In this document: piece by piece, positions 9,839-16,984 of the stretch
Numbering within the stretch: the stretch's first letter is position 1
Layout of the letters: each line of letters starts with the position of its first letter
Assembly: GCF_037027445.1 (NCBI RefSeq)
Contig: NZ_JBANDL010000002.1
Span: 2,356,001 to 2,420,000 of the forward strand
Length of the DNA: 64,000 bases
DNA from: Lysobacter firmicutimachus
GTDB lineage: Bacteria; Pseudomonadota; Gammaproteobacteria; Xanthomonadales; Xanthomonadaceae
Reading direction: 5' to 3'
Program-made: the position numbers and the translations under genes
The notes under the pieces: model-generated
Seen by the model: the letters and a program-made list of their open reading frames with translations, nothing else
Database searches by the model: none
What the model was told of the DNA's origin: nothing

Positions 9839-10594
9839 TCAGCGGCGCGGCAGGGCGACGACGGTGGCGCCGGCTGCGGCGCCGGCGAGGCGGACCGGTT
9901 CGGCCGCGGCCAGCGTCGGCGGCAGCATCGCAGCGGACGGCAGCACCGGCGCGGGGGCCGCGTGCGAGGAATGCGGGAACGCGATCGGCCGTGTCGGTGC
10001 GTTGCCGCCGCGGCACTTGAGCACGCGCAACTGGCGCGGCGCGGCATCGATGGCGATGCGCAGCGCCGCCGGCGAGGCATTGCGCGCCGCGCCCGCGTCG
10101 CGCATCGCGAAGCCCAGGCATTGCCCGGTTTCGGCGGCGACCTGCAACCGGCGCAGGGCGCGGTCGTCGGCGCGTTGCGGCCAGCACAGCACCGCCGCGC
10201 AGGCGCCCGAACGCAGGCATTGTTCGGCAGCCCACAAGGCCTCGCGCGCGCCGACGCGCACCCATTGCAGGCGCGACATCACCACGCCGGCGTCGCGCCA
10301 GGCCGGCGCGTACGGCAGCAGCGGCGGATCGACCAGCACGATCATGCGCGCGGCCTGCGCCGGCTGGGGCTGGGACAGGCGCGCCAGGGCCGGCCACAGC
10401 AACTCCAGCTCGCCGACCCCGGGCATCGGCAACAGCAGCTCGCTGAGCGCCGCATCGGGCCAACCACCGCTGGGCAGGGCGGCGTCGAGTTCGGCCAGGC
10501 CGGTGGGCTGGACCGAAGCGGCGCGCTGCGTCGGCTGACCGCGCCACAAGCGGCGCGAGTCGATCAAGCCGTCGAGGGCGACCAGCTTGCCCAT
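9839..10594 (-). CDS. imuA: ImuA, translesion synthesis accessory protein (RecA-like)
   Basis: A 251-residue protein related to RecA/SulA and required with ImuB and DnaE2 for SOS mutagenesis. The start is ATG 10594 (MGKLVALDG), 5 bp after the lexA2 stop. Recognisable parts are GLAELDAALPSGGWPDAALSELL, corresponding to the RecA entry loop (a strict Walker A is not present), then MIVLVDPPLLPYAPAW and LQWVRVGAREALWAAEQCL. The C-terminus is Pro/Ala-rich. Expression should follow LexA2 control together with its neighbours. Confidence 0.93.
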   Translation of the reverse strand: MGKLVALDGLIDSRRLWRGQPTQRAASVQPTGLAELDAALPSGGWPDAALSELLLPMPGVGELELLWPALARLSQPQPAQAARMIVLVDPPLLPYAPAWRDAGVVMSRLQWVRVGAREALWAAEQCLRSGACAAVLCWPQRADDRALRRLQVAAETGQCLGFAMRDAGAARNASPAALRIAIDAAPRQLRVLKCRGGNAPTRPIAFPHSSHAAPAPVLPSAAMLPPTLAAAEPVRLAGAAAGATVVALPRR

Positions 10595-10599
10595 CGGCC

Positions 10600-11262
10600 T
10601 CAGCCCCCGCGCACCAGGCCGCAGTACAGGCCTTCGATGGCGAAGTCGGCGTCGGCCGGGACCCGGATCGGCGCGTAGTCGGGATTGCGCGGCAACAGCG
10701 CGATGCCGTCGGCGCCGATGCTCAGGCGCTTGATGGTGATTTCCTCGCCGATGCGCGCGACCACGACCTGGCCGTGACGCGCCTCGGAGGTGCGGTGCAC
10801 CGCGACCAGATCGCCGTCGAAGATGCCGTCCTCGCGCATCGAGTCGCCGCGCACGCGCAGCAAATAGTCCGGGCGCGGCGAGAACAGGCTGCGGTCGACC
10901 AGCACATGACGCTCGACCTCGGCATCGGCGCCGATCGGCGCGCCCGCGGCGACCCGGCCGAGCAGGGGCAGGGTGTCGCGCGGCGGCGCCTCGGCGAGAT
11001 GGATATCGTGGCGATCGAAGTCGGCGCCGATCCGACCCGCCTCGGCCAGCCCGGCGGGCAGCAGGCGGATGCCGCGGGCGCGGCCCGGGTGCAGTTCGAT
11101 CAGGCCCTGCGCCTGCAGCGCCTGCAGGTGGTAGCCGGCGGAGCGGTTCTGGCGGAAGCCGAAACGCGCGCAGATTTCCTGCTGCGACGGCGGCAGGCCG
11201 TCGGCGGCGATGCGCTCGTGCAGGTAGGCGAGCAGGGCGCGGCGAAGGTCGGTGAGGCTCAT
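10600..11262 (-). CDS. lexA2: LexA-type SOS repressor heading the mutasome operon
   Basis: A 220-residue self-cleaving repressor. The N-terminal winged helix covers residues 1-70 (PPSQQEICARFGFRQNRSAGYHLQALQAQG), and the S24 autoprotease domain has the cleavage dipeptide Ala106-Gly107 (GRVAAGAP), Ser141 (RGDSM) and Lys178 (EITIKRL). It heads the imuA-imuB-dnaE2 operon, as expected for a second LexA dedicated to the mutasome. The ATG lies directly downstream of a TACTAA-N2-TTAGTA palindrome and no Shine-Dalgarno is visible, so the mRNA may be leaderless. Upon DNA damage RecA would trigger cleavage and open the operon. Confidence 0.95.
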   Translation of the reverse strand: MSLTDLRRALLAYLHERIAADGLPPSQQEICARFGFRQNRSAGYHLQALQAQGLIELHPGRARGIRLLPAGLAEAGRIGADFDRHDIHLAEAPPRDTLPLLGRVAAGAPIGADAEVERHVLVDRSLFSPRPDYLLRVRGDSMREDGIFDGDLVAVHRTSEARHGQVVVARIGEEITIKRLSIGADGIALLPRNPDYAPIRVPADADFAIEGLYCGLVRGG

Positions 11263-11263
11263 G

Positions 11264-11297
11264 TACTAATTTTAGTAATAAGTCGGCGTGCCGGTAA
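11264..11297 (-). promoter_or_regulatory. lexA2-imuABC promoter with LexA-like operator
   Basis: On the minus strand, -35 TTACCG (11297-11292), a 17-bp spacer and -10 TAAAAT (11274-11269) place the transcription start at about 11262, the A of the lexA2 ATG. An inverted repeat TACTAA-TT-TTAGTA (11264-11277) covers the -10 and start site, where a repressor would block polymerase. The arms resemble the TTAG/TACTA half-sites of Xanthomonadaceae LexA boxes, though in the opposite order. Confidence 0.7.
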
Positions 11298-11381
11298 GAC
11301 GGGGCCGGGACGCGGCCGACGGACGGAGGGGTGGAGGGGACAGCCTGGGCCGCCACCGTCTCGGGGCTTGCGACGCCGGCC

Positions 11382-11501
11382 CCTGTAGGAGCGGCGTCAG
11401 CCGCGACGCGAAATCGCGAAGATCGTGTATCCCCCTGATCTACCGGCCTTCGGCGGCAGGTGGCCCGGCGCCTGGGGTCGCGGCTCACGCCGCTCCTGCA
11501 A
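11382..11501. repeat. Inverted pair of GTAGGAGCGGCG repeats
   Basis: A forward copy (11382-11410, CCTGTAGGAGCGGCGTCAGC and on) and an inverted copy (11477-11501, GTCGCGGCTCACGCCGCTCC and on) of the same family are separated by about 65 bp in the divergent region between lexA2 and the GbsR-like gene. Each copy is itself an imperfect hairpin (GCGGCGTnAGCCGC). Other copies are at 24546 and 35775. This is a REP-like extragenic palindrome family. Confidence 0.75.
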
Positions 11502-11529
11502 AAGCAGGCTCCGCGCCGACGAGCGGGCA

Positions 11530-11574
11530 TTGACGGGCTTCCATTGCTTCGTTAATTTCTGTTTAAACAGAAAT
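11530..11574 (+). promoter_or_regulatory. Promoter and perfect palindromic operator of the GbsR-like gene
   Basis: TTGACG (11530-11535), a 17-bp spacer and TAATTT (11553-11558) form a sigma-70-type promoter. A perfect 20-bp palindrome ATTTCTGTTTAAACAGAAAT (11555-11574) overlaps the -10 and start site, 14 bp before the ATG. This arrangement predicts autorepression by the regulator that follows. Confidence 0.7.
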
Positions 11575-11588
11575 AAGCGAAGGCCGCC

Positions 11589-12248
11589 ATGTCCCTCAGC
11601 CCCCTGCAAGAACGCTTCATTCTCCATTGGGGCGAGATGGGCAGCCGCTGGGGGGTCAACCGCACCGTGGCCCAGATCCACGCCCTGCTGTTCCTGTCCG
11701 AGCGCGCGATCACCGCCGACGAGATCTGCGAGACCCTCAACCTGGCGCGCTCCAACGTCAGCACCAGCCTGCGCGAGCTGCAGTCCTGGAACCTGGCGCG
11801 GGTGGTGCACGTGCTCGGCGACCGCCGCGATCACTTCGAGACCTACAAGGACGTGTGGGACATCTTCCGCGCGGTGGTGCAGGAGCGGCGCCGGCGCGAG
11901 ATCGAACCGACCCTGACCATGCTGCGCAGCGCCGTGCTCGACGGCGACAACGCCGCGGTGCCGCCGGACCAGAGCGACCCGCGCGACCGCGCGACCCTGG
12001 CGCGCATGCGAGAGGTGCTGGAGTTCATGGAGACCGGCACCAGCTGGATCGACGAGATGAACCGGCTCGACCCCAAGACCCTGATCAAGCTGCTGAAGAT
12101 GGGCGCGCGCATCCAGCAGTTCGTGCGCGGTGCGGCCAAGCCGCTGCCCGAACCGCAGGCGCAGGGCGGCGGCGTGCTGTTCGACGACGAAGGCGAGGCC
12201 GCGGTGGCGCAGGCCGACGCCGCGCCGCCGCGCGAGCGTCCGTCCTGA
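11589..12248 (+). CDS. GbsR/MarR-family transcriptional regulator
   Basis: A 219-residue winged-helix regulator. Residues 1-110 carry the GbsR-type DNA-binding domain (HWGEMGSRWGVNRTVAQIHALLFLSE, ITADEICETLNLARSNVSTSLRELQSW, GDRRDHFETYKDVW). The C-terminal 100 residues are helical with an acidic and Ala-rich tail. A perfect palindrome sits at its own promoter and a near copy lies just downstream of its stop, before the DCC-family gene, so it probably regulates both itself and the following three genes. The ligand is unknown; related proteins sense osmolytes or membrane-active compounds. Confidence 0.9.
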   Translation: MSLSPLQERFILHWGEMGSRWGVNRTVAQIHALLFLSERAITADEICETLNLARSNVSTSLRELQSWNLARVVHVLGDRRDHFETYKDVWDIFRAVVQERRRREIEPTLTMLRSAVLDGDNAAVPPDQSDPRDRATLARMREVLEFMETGTSWIDEMNRLDPKTLIKLLKMGARIQQFVRGAAKPLPEPQAQGGGVLFDDEGEAAVAQADAAPPRERPS

Positions 12249-12272
12249 GTCGCCCCCTTTTTTTGTCCATCA

Positions 12273-12292
12273 ATTTCTGTAATTACCGAAAT
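12273..12292. promoter_or_regulatory. Second copy of the GbsR-type operator
   Basis: ATTTCTGTAATTACCGAAAT is an inverted repeat with one mismatched pair. It shares ATTTCTGT and GAAAT with the palindrome at 11555-11574 and has the same 20-bp length. It lies 17 bp upstream of the DCC-family ATG, in the only gap between the regulator and its presumed targets. Confidence 0.65.
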
Positions 12293-12309
12293 AACTGTAG
12301 GAGTAGGCC

Positions 12310-12771
12310 ATGAGCAAGGATTCCGTTCCGCGTCCGGTCCGGCCCCGGCCCCAACCCCGGCAAGTCGTCGCTTTGTACGACCGTGCCTGCCCGCTGTGCC
12401 GCACCGAAATGCATCGGCTCAAGGCGCGCGATCGCCGCGACCGGCTGTGCCTGGTCGACATCGCCGCGGCCGACTTCGACCCCGCCGCCTGGGGCTTCGA
12501 GCTCGAAGCGCTGCGCAACGCCCTGCACGTGCGCTGCGCCGACGGCCAGTGGCGGATCGGCGTGCCCGGCATCGCCGAGGCCTACCGCGCGGTCGGCCTG
12601 GGTTGGCTGACCTGGCCGCTGCGCGTGCCCGGCGCCGGCCGCATGGCCGCGCGCGCCTACCGCTGGATCGCGCCGAACCGGCATCGCGTCTCGCGCTGGC
12701 TGGGTTATCGCGAGGCCGGCGGCGAACCGGCGCCGCGCTGCGACGACGGCCATTGCCCGGTGCATTACTGA
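12310..12771 (+). CDS. DCC-family thiol-disulfide oxidoreductase-like protein (DUF393)
   Basis: A 153-residue protein of the DUF393/DCC family. The signature is at residues 20-32 (VVALYDRACPLCR), giving a thioredoxin-like CxxC. The rest matches the family layout: a strand with LCLVDIAAADFD, then an Ala/Leu helix and a basic aromatic C-terminus (YRWIAPNRHRVSRWLGYR). The function is not established; a redox role is usually assumed. It has a good ribosome site (GTAGGAGTAG) and is 10 bp upstream of the epimerase gene, forming an operon under the palindrome at 12273. Confidence 0.88.
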   Translation: MSKDSVPRPVRPRPQPRQVVALYDRACPLCRTEMHRLKARDRRDRLCLVDIAAADFDPAAWGFELEALRNALHVRCADGQWRIGVPGIAEAYRAVGLGWLTWPLRVPGAGRMAARAYRWIAPNRHRVSRWLGYREAGGEPAPRCDDGHCPVHY

Positions 12772-12781
12772 GGACGCGGTC

Positions 12782-14314
12782 ATGGACCTGCACACGCTGT
12801 TTCTGAGTCTGTTGCTGCTGCAGATCGCGATGGGCGCGCTGGACACCGTCGCCCATCACGAGCTGATGGAAAAACTCGCCAACCGGCGCAGCGCCGCGCT
12901 GGAACTGAAACTGCATGCGGCGCGCGGGCTGGTCTACGGCCTGCTGTTCCTGGTGTTCGCCTGGCTGCGCCCACAGGGACTGTGGCTGGCGGCGGTGTGG
13001 GCGCTGGTGCTGGTCGAAGTCGGCATCACCCTGTGGGACTTCGTGGTCGAAGACGCGACCCGGCTGCTGCCCAACACCGAACGCGTGCTGCATACGGTGC
13101 TGGCGGTCAACGGCGGCGCGATGTTCGCGGTCTATGCCCTGGCCACGCGCGGCGACTGGACGCTGCCGAGCGCGCTGACGCCGGTCGCGCACGGCGGGAT
13201 GTCCTGGGCCTTGAGCGCGGCCGCGCTCGGCATCGGCCTGAGCGCGCTGCGCGACGGCCTGGCCGCGCGCGCGAATGCGGCCGAACCGCCGCCGCGGCCG
13301 TTGCTCGCCGAGCATCCGCAGCAGCATTTCCTGATCAGCGGCGGCACCGGCTTCATCGGCACCGCGTTGGTCGAAGGCCTGCTCGCCGGCGGTCATCGCA
13401 TCACCGTGCTCAGCCGCGACCCGCGCCGCGCCGCCTTGCGTTTCGGCGGCCGCGCGCGCTGCATCGCCGACACCGCCGAACTGCGCGACGACGAGGCCGT
13501 CGACGTGGTCGTGAACCTGGCCGGCGCGCCGGTGGTCGGCCCGCGCTGGAGCGCTGCGCGCAAGCGCGCCTTGCTCGCCAGCCGGGTCGGCACGACGCGC
13601 GCGTTGCGCGCCTGGTGCGAACGCGCGCAGCGCCGACCGGCGTTGTGGCTGCAGGCCAGCGCGATCGGCGTGTACGGCGCGCAGGCGCGCAGCGGCCCGG
13701 AACGGCGCGCGCCCGAAGCGGTGGCCGGCGATTTCGCCAGCGAACTGTGCGTGGCCTGGGAGCGTGCCGCCGCGCCGATCGCCGAGCAGGGCATGCGCAT
13801 GGCGACCCTGCGCCTGGGGCTGGTGCTGGGCCGCAGCGGCGGCATGCTGCCGATGCTGTCGCTGAGCGCGGCGCTGGGCTGCGCGGCCACGCTCGGCCAT
13901 GGCCGGCAGTGGTTCGCCTGGATCCATCTCGACGACGTGCTGGCCTTCGTCGAAGACGCGGTGCGCCATCCCGGCGTGCGCGGCGCCTACAACCTGGTCG
14001 CGCCGAACGGCTGCACCCAGGCCGAATTCACCCGCGCTTTGGCGCGCGCGCATCGCCGGCCGGCGTGGCTGCGCATGCCGGCTTGGCCGCTGCGCGCCGC
14101 GCTCGGCGAGATGGCGACCATGCTGCTCGACGGCCCGCAGGTCGAACCGCAGCGCCTGCTCGATCAGCGTCATCGTTTCGTACATGCCGGCCTGGACAGC
14201 GCGCTTGCCGTCCACGCACGCGCACCGCGTTTTTCTAGTGAGGGTGGCGAACACCCGGGGGAGTTCCATGGAACGGTCGAACACGGCCCGGCCGGCGCCG
14301 GCCGCTTGCGTTGA
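12782..14314 (+). CDS. TIGR01777-family epimerase with an N-terminal membrane domain
   Basis: A 510-residue fusion. Residues 1-165 form about four transmembrane helices (LLLLQIAMGALDTVAHHELM, GLVYGLLFLVFAWL, LAAVWALVLVEVGITLW, LAVNGGAMFAVYALA). From about residue 180 an NAD(P)-binding short-chain dehydrogenase-like domain of the YfcH/TIGR01777 family begins (FLISGGTGFIGTALVEGLLAGGH, then VDVVVNLAGAPV, LWLQASAIGVYG, WIHLDDVLAFVEDAV). The substrate is unknown. The last 25 residues are unlike the usual family end, and the gene overlaps the DUF4166 gene by 47 bp, so the stop may have shifted downstream. Membrane anchoring suggests action on a lipid or envelope component. Confidence 0.88.
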   Translation: MDLHTLFLSLLLLQIAMGALDTVAHHELMEKLANRRSAALELKLHAARGLVYGLLFLVFAWLRPQGLWLAAVWALVLVEVGITLWDFVVEDATRLLPNTERVLHTVLAVNGGAMFAVYALATRGDWTLPSALTPVAHGGMSWALSAAALGIGLSALRDGLAARANAAEPPPRPLLAEHPQQHFLISGGTGFIGTALVEGLLAGGHRITVLSRDPRRAALRFGGRARCIADTAELRDDEAVDVVVNLAGAPVVGPRWSAARKRALLASRVGTTRALRAWCERAQRRPALWLQASAIGVYGAQARSGPERRAPEAVAGDFASELCVAWERAAAPIAEQGMRMATLRLGLVLGRSGGMLPMLSLSAALGCAATLGHGRQWFAWIHLDDVLAFVEDAVRHPGVRGAYNLVAPNGCTQAEFTRALARAHRRPAWLRMPAWPLRAALGEMATMLLDGPQVEPQRLLDQRHRFVHAGLDSALAVHARAPRFSSEGGEHPGEFHGTVEHGPAGAGRLR

Positions 14315-14993
14315 ACCGGCGTTGGCCGGGCTCGGCGGCGAAAGCGCCGCCACCGCCGCGGCGCCGCGCCTGCCGGCTGCCGCGCACGATCTGGCCGCGC
14401 TGCTGCGCGCCGCGTTGGGTCCGCGCTGGGCGCTGCTGCATCCGCATATCCGCGCGCGGTTCGCCCTGGCGCCGGACGAGAGCCAGGCCGAGTACTTCGG
14501 CACCATGCACCAGGTGCGCTGCACTTGGCTGGGCGGCTTGTTCGCGCGCCTGATCCGCTACGCGCGGGTGCTGCCGCACCACAATGCCGAACGGGTGCCG
14601 TTCCGCTTCGACGTGCAGCCCTTGCGCGAGGGCCTGGGCTGGCTGAAGACCCGCACCTACCACTTCGCCGACGAGGTGTTCAGCTTCCGCTCGCGCATGA
14701 GCCTGGGCCGCGACGGGGTGCTGCTGGAGCGGTTCGGCGGCGGCCTGGGCATGCGGGTGCGGCTGGAAGTGCTGCCCAACCGGCTGGTGTTCGTCGACGA
14801 CGGCTATTTCCTGCATTGGCGCGGCTACCGCCTGCCGCTGCCGCGTCCGCTTTGGCCGGGCCGCTTCGTTCTCGTGCATAGGGATCTGGATGCGACCCGC
14901 TTCGAAGTCAGCATCGACGTGGCGCATCCGTGGTTCGGGCCCTTGTTCCACCAGGACGGAACGTTCGAGCGCACGGAGAGCGTGCGGGGCTGA
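14268..14993 (+). CDS. DUF4166 domain-containing protein
   Basis: A 241-residue protein. The start is ATG 14268 with GGGGGAG upstream, inside the end of the epimerase gene. Family features are HPHIRARFALAPDESQAEYFGTM near the N-terminus, FRFDVQPL, and the repeated aromatic-basic strands of the C-terminal half (FVDDGYFLHWRGYRLPLP, FEVSIDVAHPWFGPLFHQDGTF). In other genomes DUF4166 sits beside or fused to TIGR01777-like epimerases, consistent with a shared envelope pathway. The molecular activity is unknown. Last gene of the GbsR-controlled set. Confidence 0.85.
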   Translation: MERSNTARPAPAACVEPALAGLGGESAATAAAPRLPAAAHDLAALLRAALGPRWALLHPHIRARFALAPDESQAEYFGTMHQVRCTWLGGLFARLIRYARVLPHHNAERVPFRFDVQPLREGLGWLKTRTYHFADEVFSFRSRMSLGRDGVLLERFGGGLGMRVRLEVLPNRLVFVDDGYFLHWRGYRLPLPRPLWPGRFVLVHRDLDATRFEVSIDVAHPWFGPLFHQDGTFERTESVRG

Positions 14994-15328
14994 AACGGCG
15001 GCAGGGAATCCGCCGGACAGGGGGGCAGGGAAGCGGCGACAGGGAACGTGAGGCAGGGCCAGGGACGGCCGAGGCGAAAGCGCCAACGAGGCGGGGCAGC
15101 GCTCCGGATTTTCGGGAGGCCGGCCGCGCGGGTGCGACGGCGGCGACGGATGCGGCGAAACCCGCCTGTTTCTGTCCTCCGCGAAATCCGCCTGGTCTCA
15201 TCCCCGCGTGGGCGGGGGCAGGGTTTCATCCAGGCCGCGCTGCGAAGCCTCCAGGCACGATGGCGAGCCTCGCGATGCCGGTCGTCGCGTGCAGGGCCGC
15301 CGCGGGAATCGTTGTGCGATGCAGGCGT
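14994..15328. other. Gene-free convergent gap
   Basis: Between the DUF4166 stop and the convergent RES-domain stop I find no convincing ORF or RNA gene. The first half is rich in repeated GGCAGGG motifs. A short GC hairpin (CCCCGCGTGGGCGGGG region, about 15200-15216) may serve as a weak terminator. Confidence 0.4.
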
Positions 15329-15805
15329 CTACGGTGCGCGAAACAGCACGTTGTAATGAAACCGCCGCCCCGCCGTCGCGCGCAGCTTCTTCGCGTCGCG
15401 ATGCTCGGGATTGATCAGCGCGTTGTATTCCTCCGGCACGATCACCGACGGCACCAGCAGGATCGCCGAGGCCTGGCTGCTCAGCCACTGCGCGCCGACG
15501 CGCACGCTGGCCTGGCCGGCCGGTACCGCGTCCCAGCCGCCGGGAAGGTCTTGCGGCGTCAACTGCACGCGCGCCTTCCACACCGCGGCCGGCACGTCGA
15601 TCCAGACCACATGCCGGTTCAACGGCAGACCATGAGCGTCGACATAGGCGGCGGTTTCCAGCGCGGCCAGCGCCAGCGAGGTCGCGGTGTAGAGCACGCG
15701 CTGGCCGTCGTCGTTCCAGCGCCCCGGGTACTTGGCCGCGCCCGCGCCGCTCATGTCGTCGGCGCGGTAAGCGCGGGTTTCGGTGGCGATGCGCCAGAGT
15801 TTCAT
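15329..15805 (-). CDS. RES-domain toxin of a RES-Xre module
   Basis: A 158-residue RES-domain protein. RES toxins described so far deplete NAD+ by ADP-ribosyl-type chemistry on the phosphoribosyl donor. Visible motifs are an N-terminal Arg (LWRIATETRAYRADDMSGAGAAKYPGRWN), the Tyr in RVLYTATSLALAALE, and the conserved Ser/Asn region SAILLVPSVIVPEEYNALINPEH. The name derives from conserved Arg, Glu and Ser residues, and all three positions appear present. It lies 34 bp downstream of, and in the same operon as, its antitoxin. Confidence 0.92.
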   Translation of the reverse strand: MKLWRIATETRAYRADDMSGAGAAKYPGRWNDDGQRVLYTATSLALAALETAAYVDAHGLPLNRHVVWIDVPAAVWKARVQLTPQDLPGGWDAVPAGQASVRVGAQWLSSQASAILLVPSVIVPEEYNALINPEHRDAKKLRATAGRRFHYNVLFRAP

Positions 15806-15839
15806 CGGCCGTGCCCCGTCCTTGCGGCGGCGCGGCGCG

Positions 15840-16448
15840 TCACTGGTAGGCCCCGCTTTCGAGCGAGCCGAGCAGGCGCGCGACCACGTCGAAACCGCTG
15901 GGCGTGTCCAGCAGGTCGGCCGGACGGCGGCCGCCCAGGGCCGGCTGCGGCTGCTCGATCCAACGCCCCAGCCAGCGCGCCAGATCGAATTCGCCGGCCT
16001 GGGCCGACACGCTGGCGTCGACGATCGACTGCGCGATCACCATCAGCCGCAACAGGCCCAGCGCGGCCTGGCCGCCGGCGCCGGCGATGCGCGCCTGCTG
16101 CGCGGCCTTGCTTTCCGCGGTGGCCTTGGCGATGCCGAGAATGTTGAACATGCGCACCGCCGGCAACTCCATGCTCGCGGCCAGGTCCTTGATGACCTGC
16201 GCCGGCACGCCTTCGCGCTCGACCGCGACGCGCTGCAAAGGCGTGGCGGTGCGCAGGTAGCTGACATAGCCCTTGAGCGTCGCCGGCCCGATCTCGGGCG
16301 TGGGGTCCTTCAGCGACGGCGTGCGCTTGCGTGCCGGGTAGGGCGCGTCGCGCAGATTGAGCGGGCTTTCGCGTAGCGTGGCCTTGCCCCGTTCCAGGGA
16401 CTTGAGCGGCGGCTTGGCCGGCGAGGGCTTCTTGGCGGCTTTGGTCAT
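15840..16448 (-). CDS. Xre/MbcA/ParS-type antitoxin
   Basis: A 202-residue antitoxin preceding the RES toxin. A basic, Pro/Lys-rich N-terminus leads to an Xre-like helical DNA-binding region (GYVSYLRTATPLQRVAVEREGVPAQVIKDLA, then LPAVRMFNILGIAKATAESKAA). The C-terminal DUF2384 toxin-binding domain ends in WIEQPQPALGGRRPADLLDTPSGFDVVARLLGSLESGAYQ, the segment that normally plugs the RES active site. It is probably autoregulatory through the CGTCTG-N8-CAGACG repeat just upstream. Confidence 0.92.
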   Translation of the reverse strand: MTKAAKKPSPAKPPLKSLERGKATLRESPLNLRDAPYPARKRTPSLKDPTPEIGPATLKGYVSYLRTATPLQRVAVEREGVPAQVIKDLAASMELPAVRMFNILGIAKATAESKAAQQARIAGAGGQAALGLLRLMVIAQSIVDASVSAQAGEFDLARWLGRWIEQPQPALGGRRPADLLDTPSGFDVVARLLGSLESGAYQ

Positions 16449-16464
16449 AGGGGCAGGAGTATTT

Positions 16465-16484
16465 CGTCTGGATTTGGACAGACG
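16465..16484 (-). promoter_or_regulatory. Inverted-repeat operator of the RES-Xre operon
   Basis: CGTCTG-N8-CAGACG is a perfect 6-bp-arm inverted repeat 16 bp upstream of the antitoxin ATG. A -10-like TAATTT lies just upstream on the minus strand (16498-16493), so a bound antitoxin dimer would sit at or just after the start site. Antitoxins of this class usually repress their own operon this way. Confidence 0.6.
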
Positions 16485-16581
16485 TTAGCACAAAATTAGA
16501 CGTATTGCCCAGTTTGGCCGGGTGCGTCCGACGGCCGTCGCGGCGACACGGTCTTGCCGCGGCCGGTGCTAAGTTCGCTCT

Positions 16582-16619
16582 CCGATCCCGAATCCCGAAT
16601 CCCGAATCCCCGAATCCGG
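16582..16619. repeat. CCCGAAT short tandem repeat array
   Basis: Tandem 7-bp units (GAATCCC) repeated about four times with small variations. The same array type occurs in inverted pairs at 27300/27487, 29300/29401 and 33440/33524. Here it stands alone, upstream of a small Pro-rich gene. Confidence 0.75.
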
Positions 16620-16630
16620 AAGTCGAACCG

Positions 16631-16843
16631 ATGGGTCCAGCGAAGCCGCGCCCCGCCCCTCGCGCCCCCGCCGCCGGCACGCCGCTCGTACCGCCGCTCG
16701 CACCGCCGCTCGCACCGCCGCCGGGCGCGCCGATGTCCGCCGGCGAGTATCAGCGCCTGGCCGCCGAGCAGGCCGCGCTCAAGCGCGAACTCAGCCGCGT
16801 GTACGCCGAAGCCTGCGGCGGCAAACCCCGCGTCCCGCGCTGA
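16631..16843 (+). CDS. Small Pro/Ala-rich hypothetical protein
   Basis: A 70-residue ORF with a possible ribosome site (CGGAAG) 9 bases before the ATG. The first half is almost only Pro, Ala and Leu, with repeated PPLAP units. The second half is a short amphipathic helix (SAGEYQRLAAEQAALKRELSRVYAEAC) that could form a coiled coil. I do not recognise a family. The coding potential is modest; G/C third positions and the ordered helix favour it being real. Confidence 0.45.
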   Translation: MGPAKPRPAPRAPAAGTPLVPPLAPPLAPPPGAPMSAGEYQRLAAEQAALKRELSRVYAEACGGKPRVPR

Positions 16844-16984
16844 ACCGCGCCGCCGCGGTCAATAGGACCTGTGGCCGATGCCGCCTGCCGGCCCCCCCCG
16901 GCAGACTGCGTCGGCCGCTCCCGCGAAACGGGCGGTCTCGGCCGGCGAGCCGCCGGCGCCCACGTCTCGACGCCGCGCACCGCC

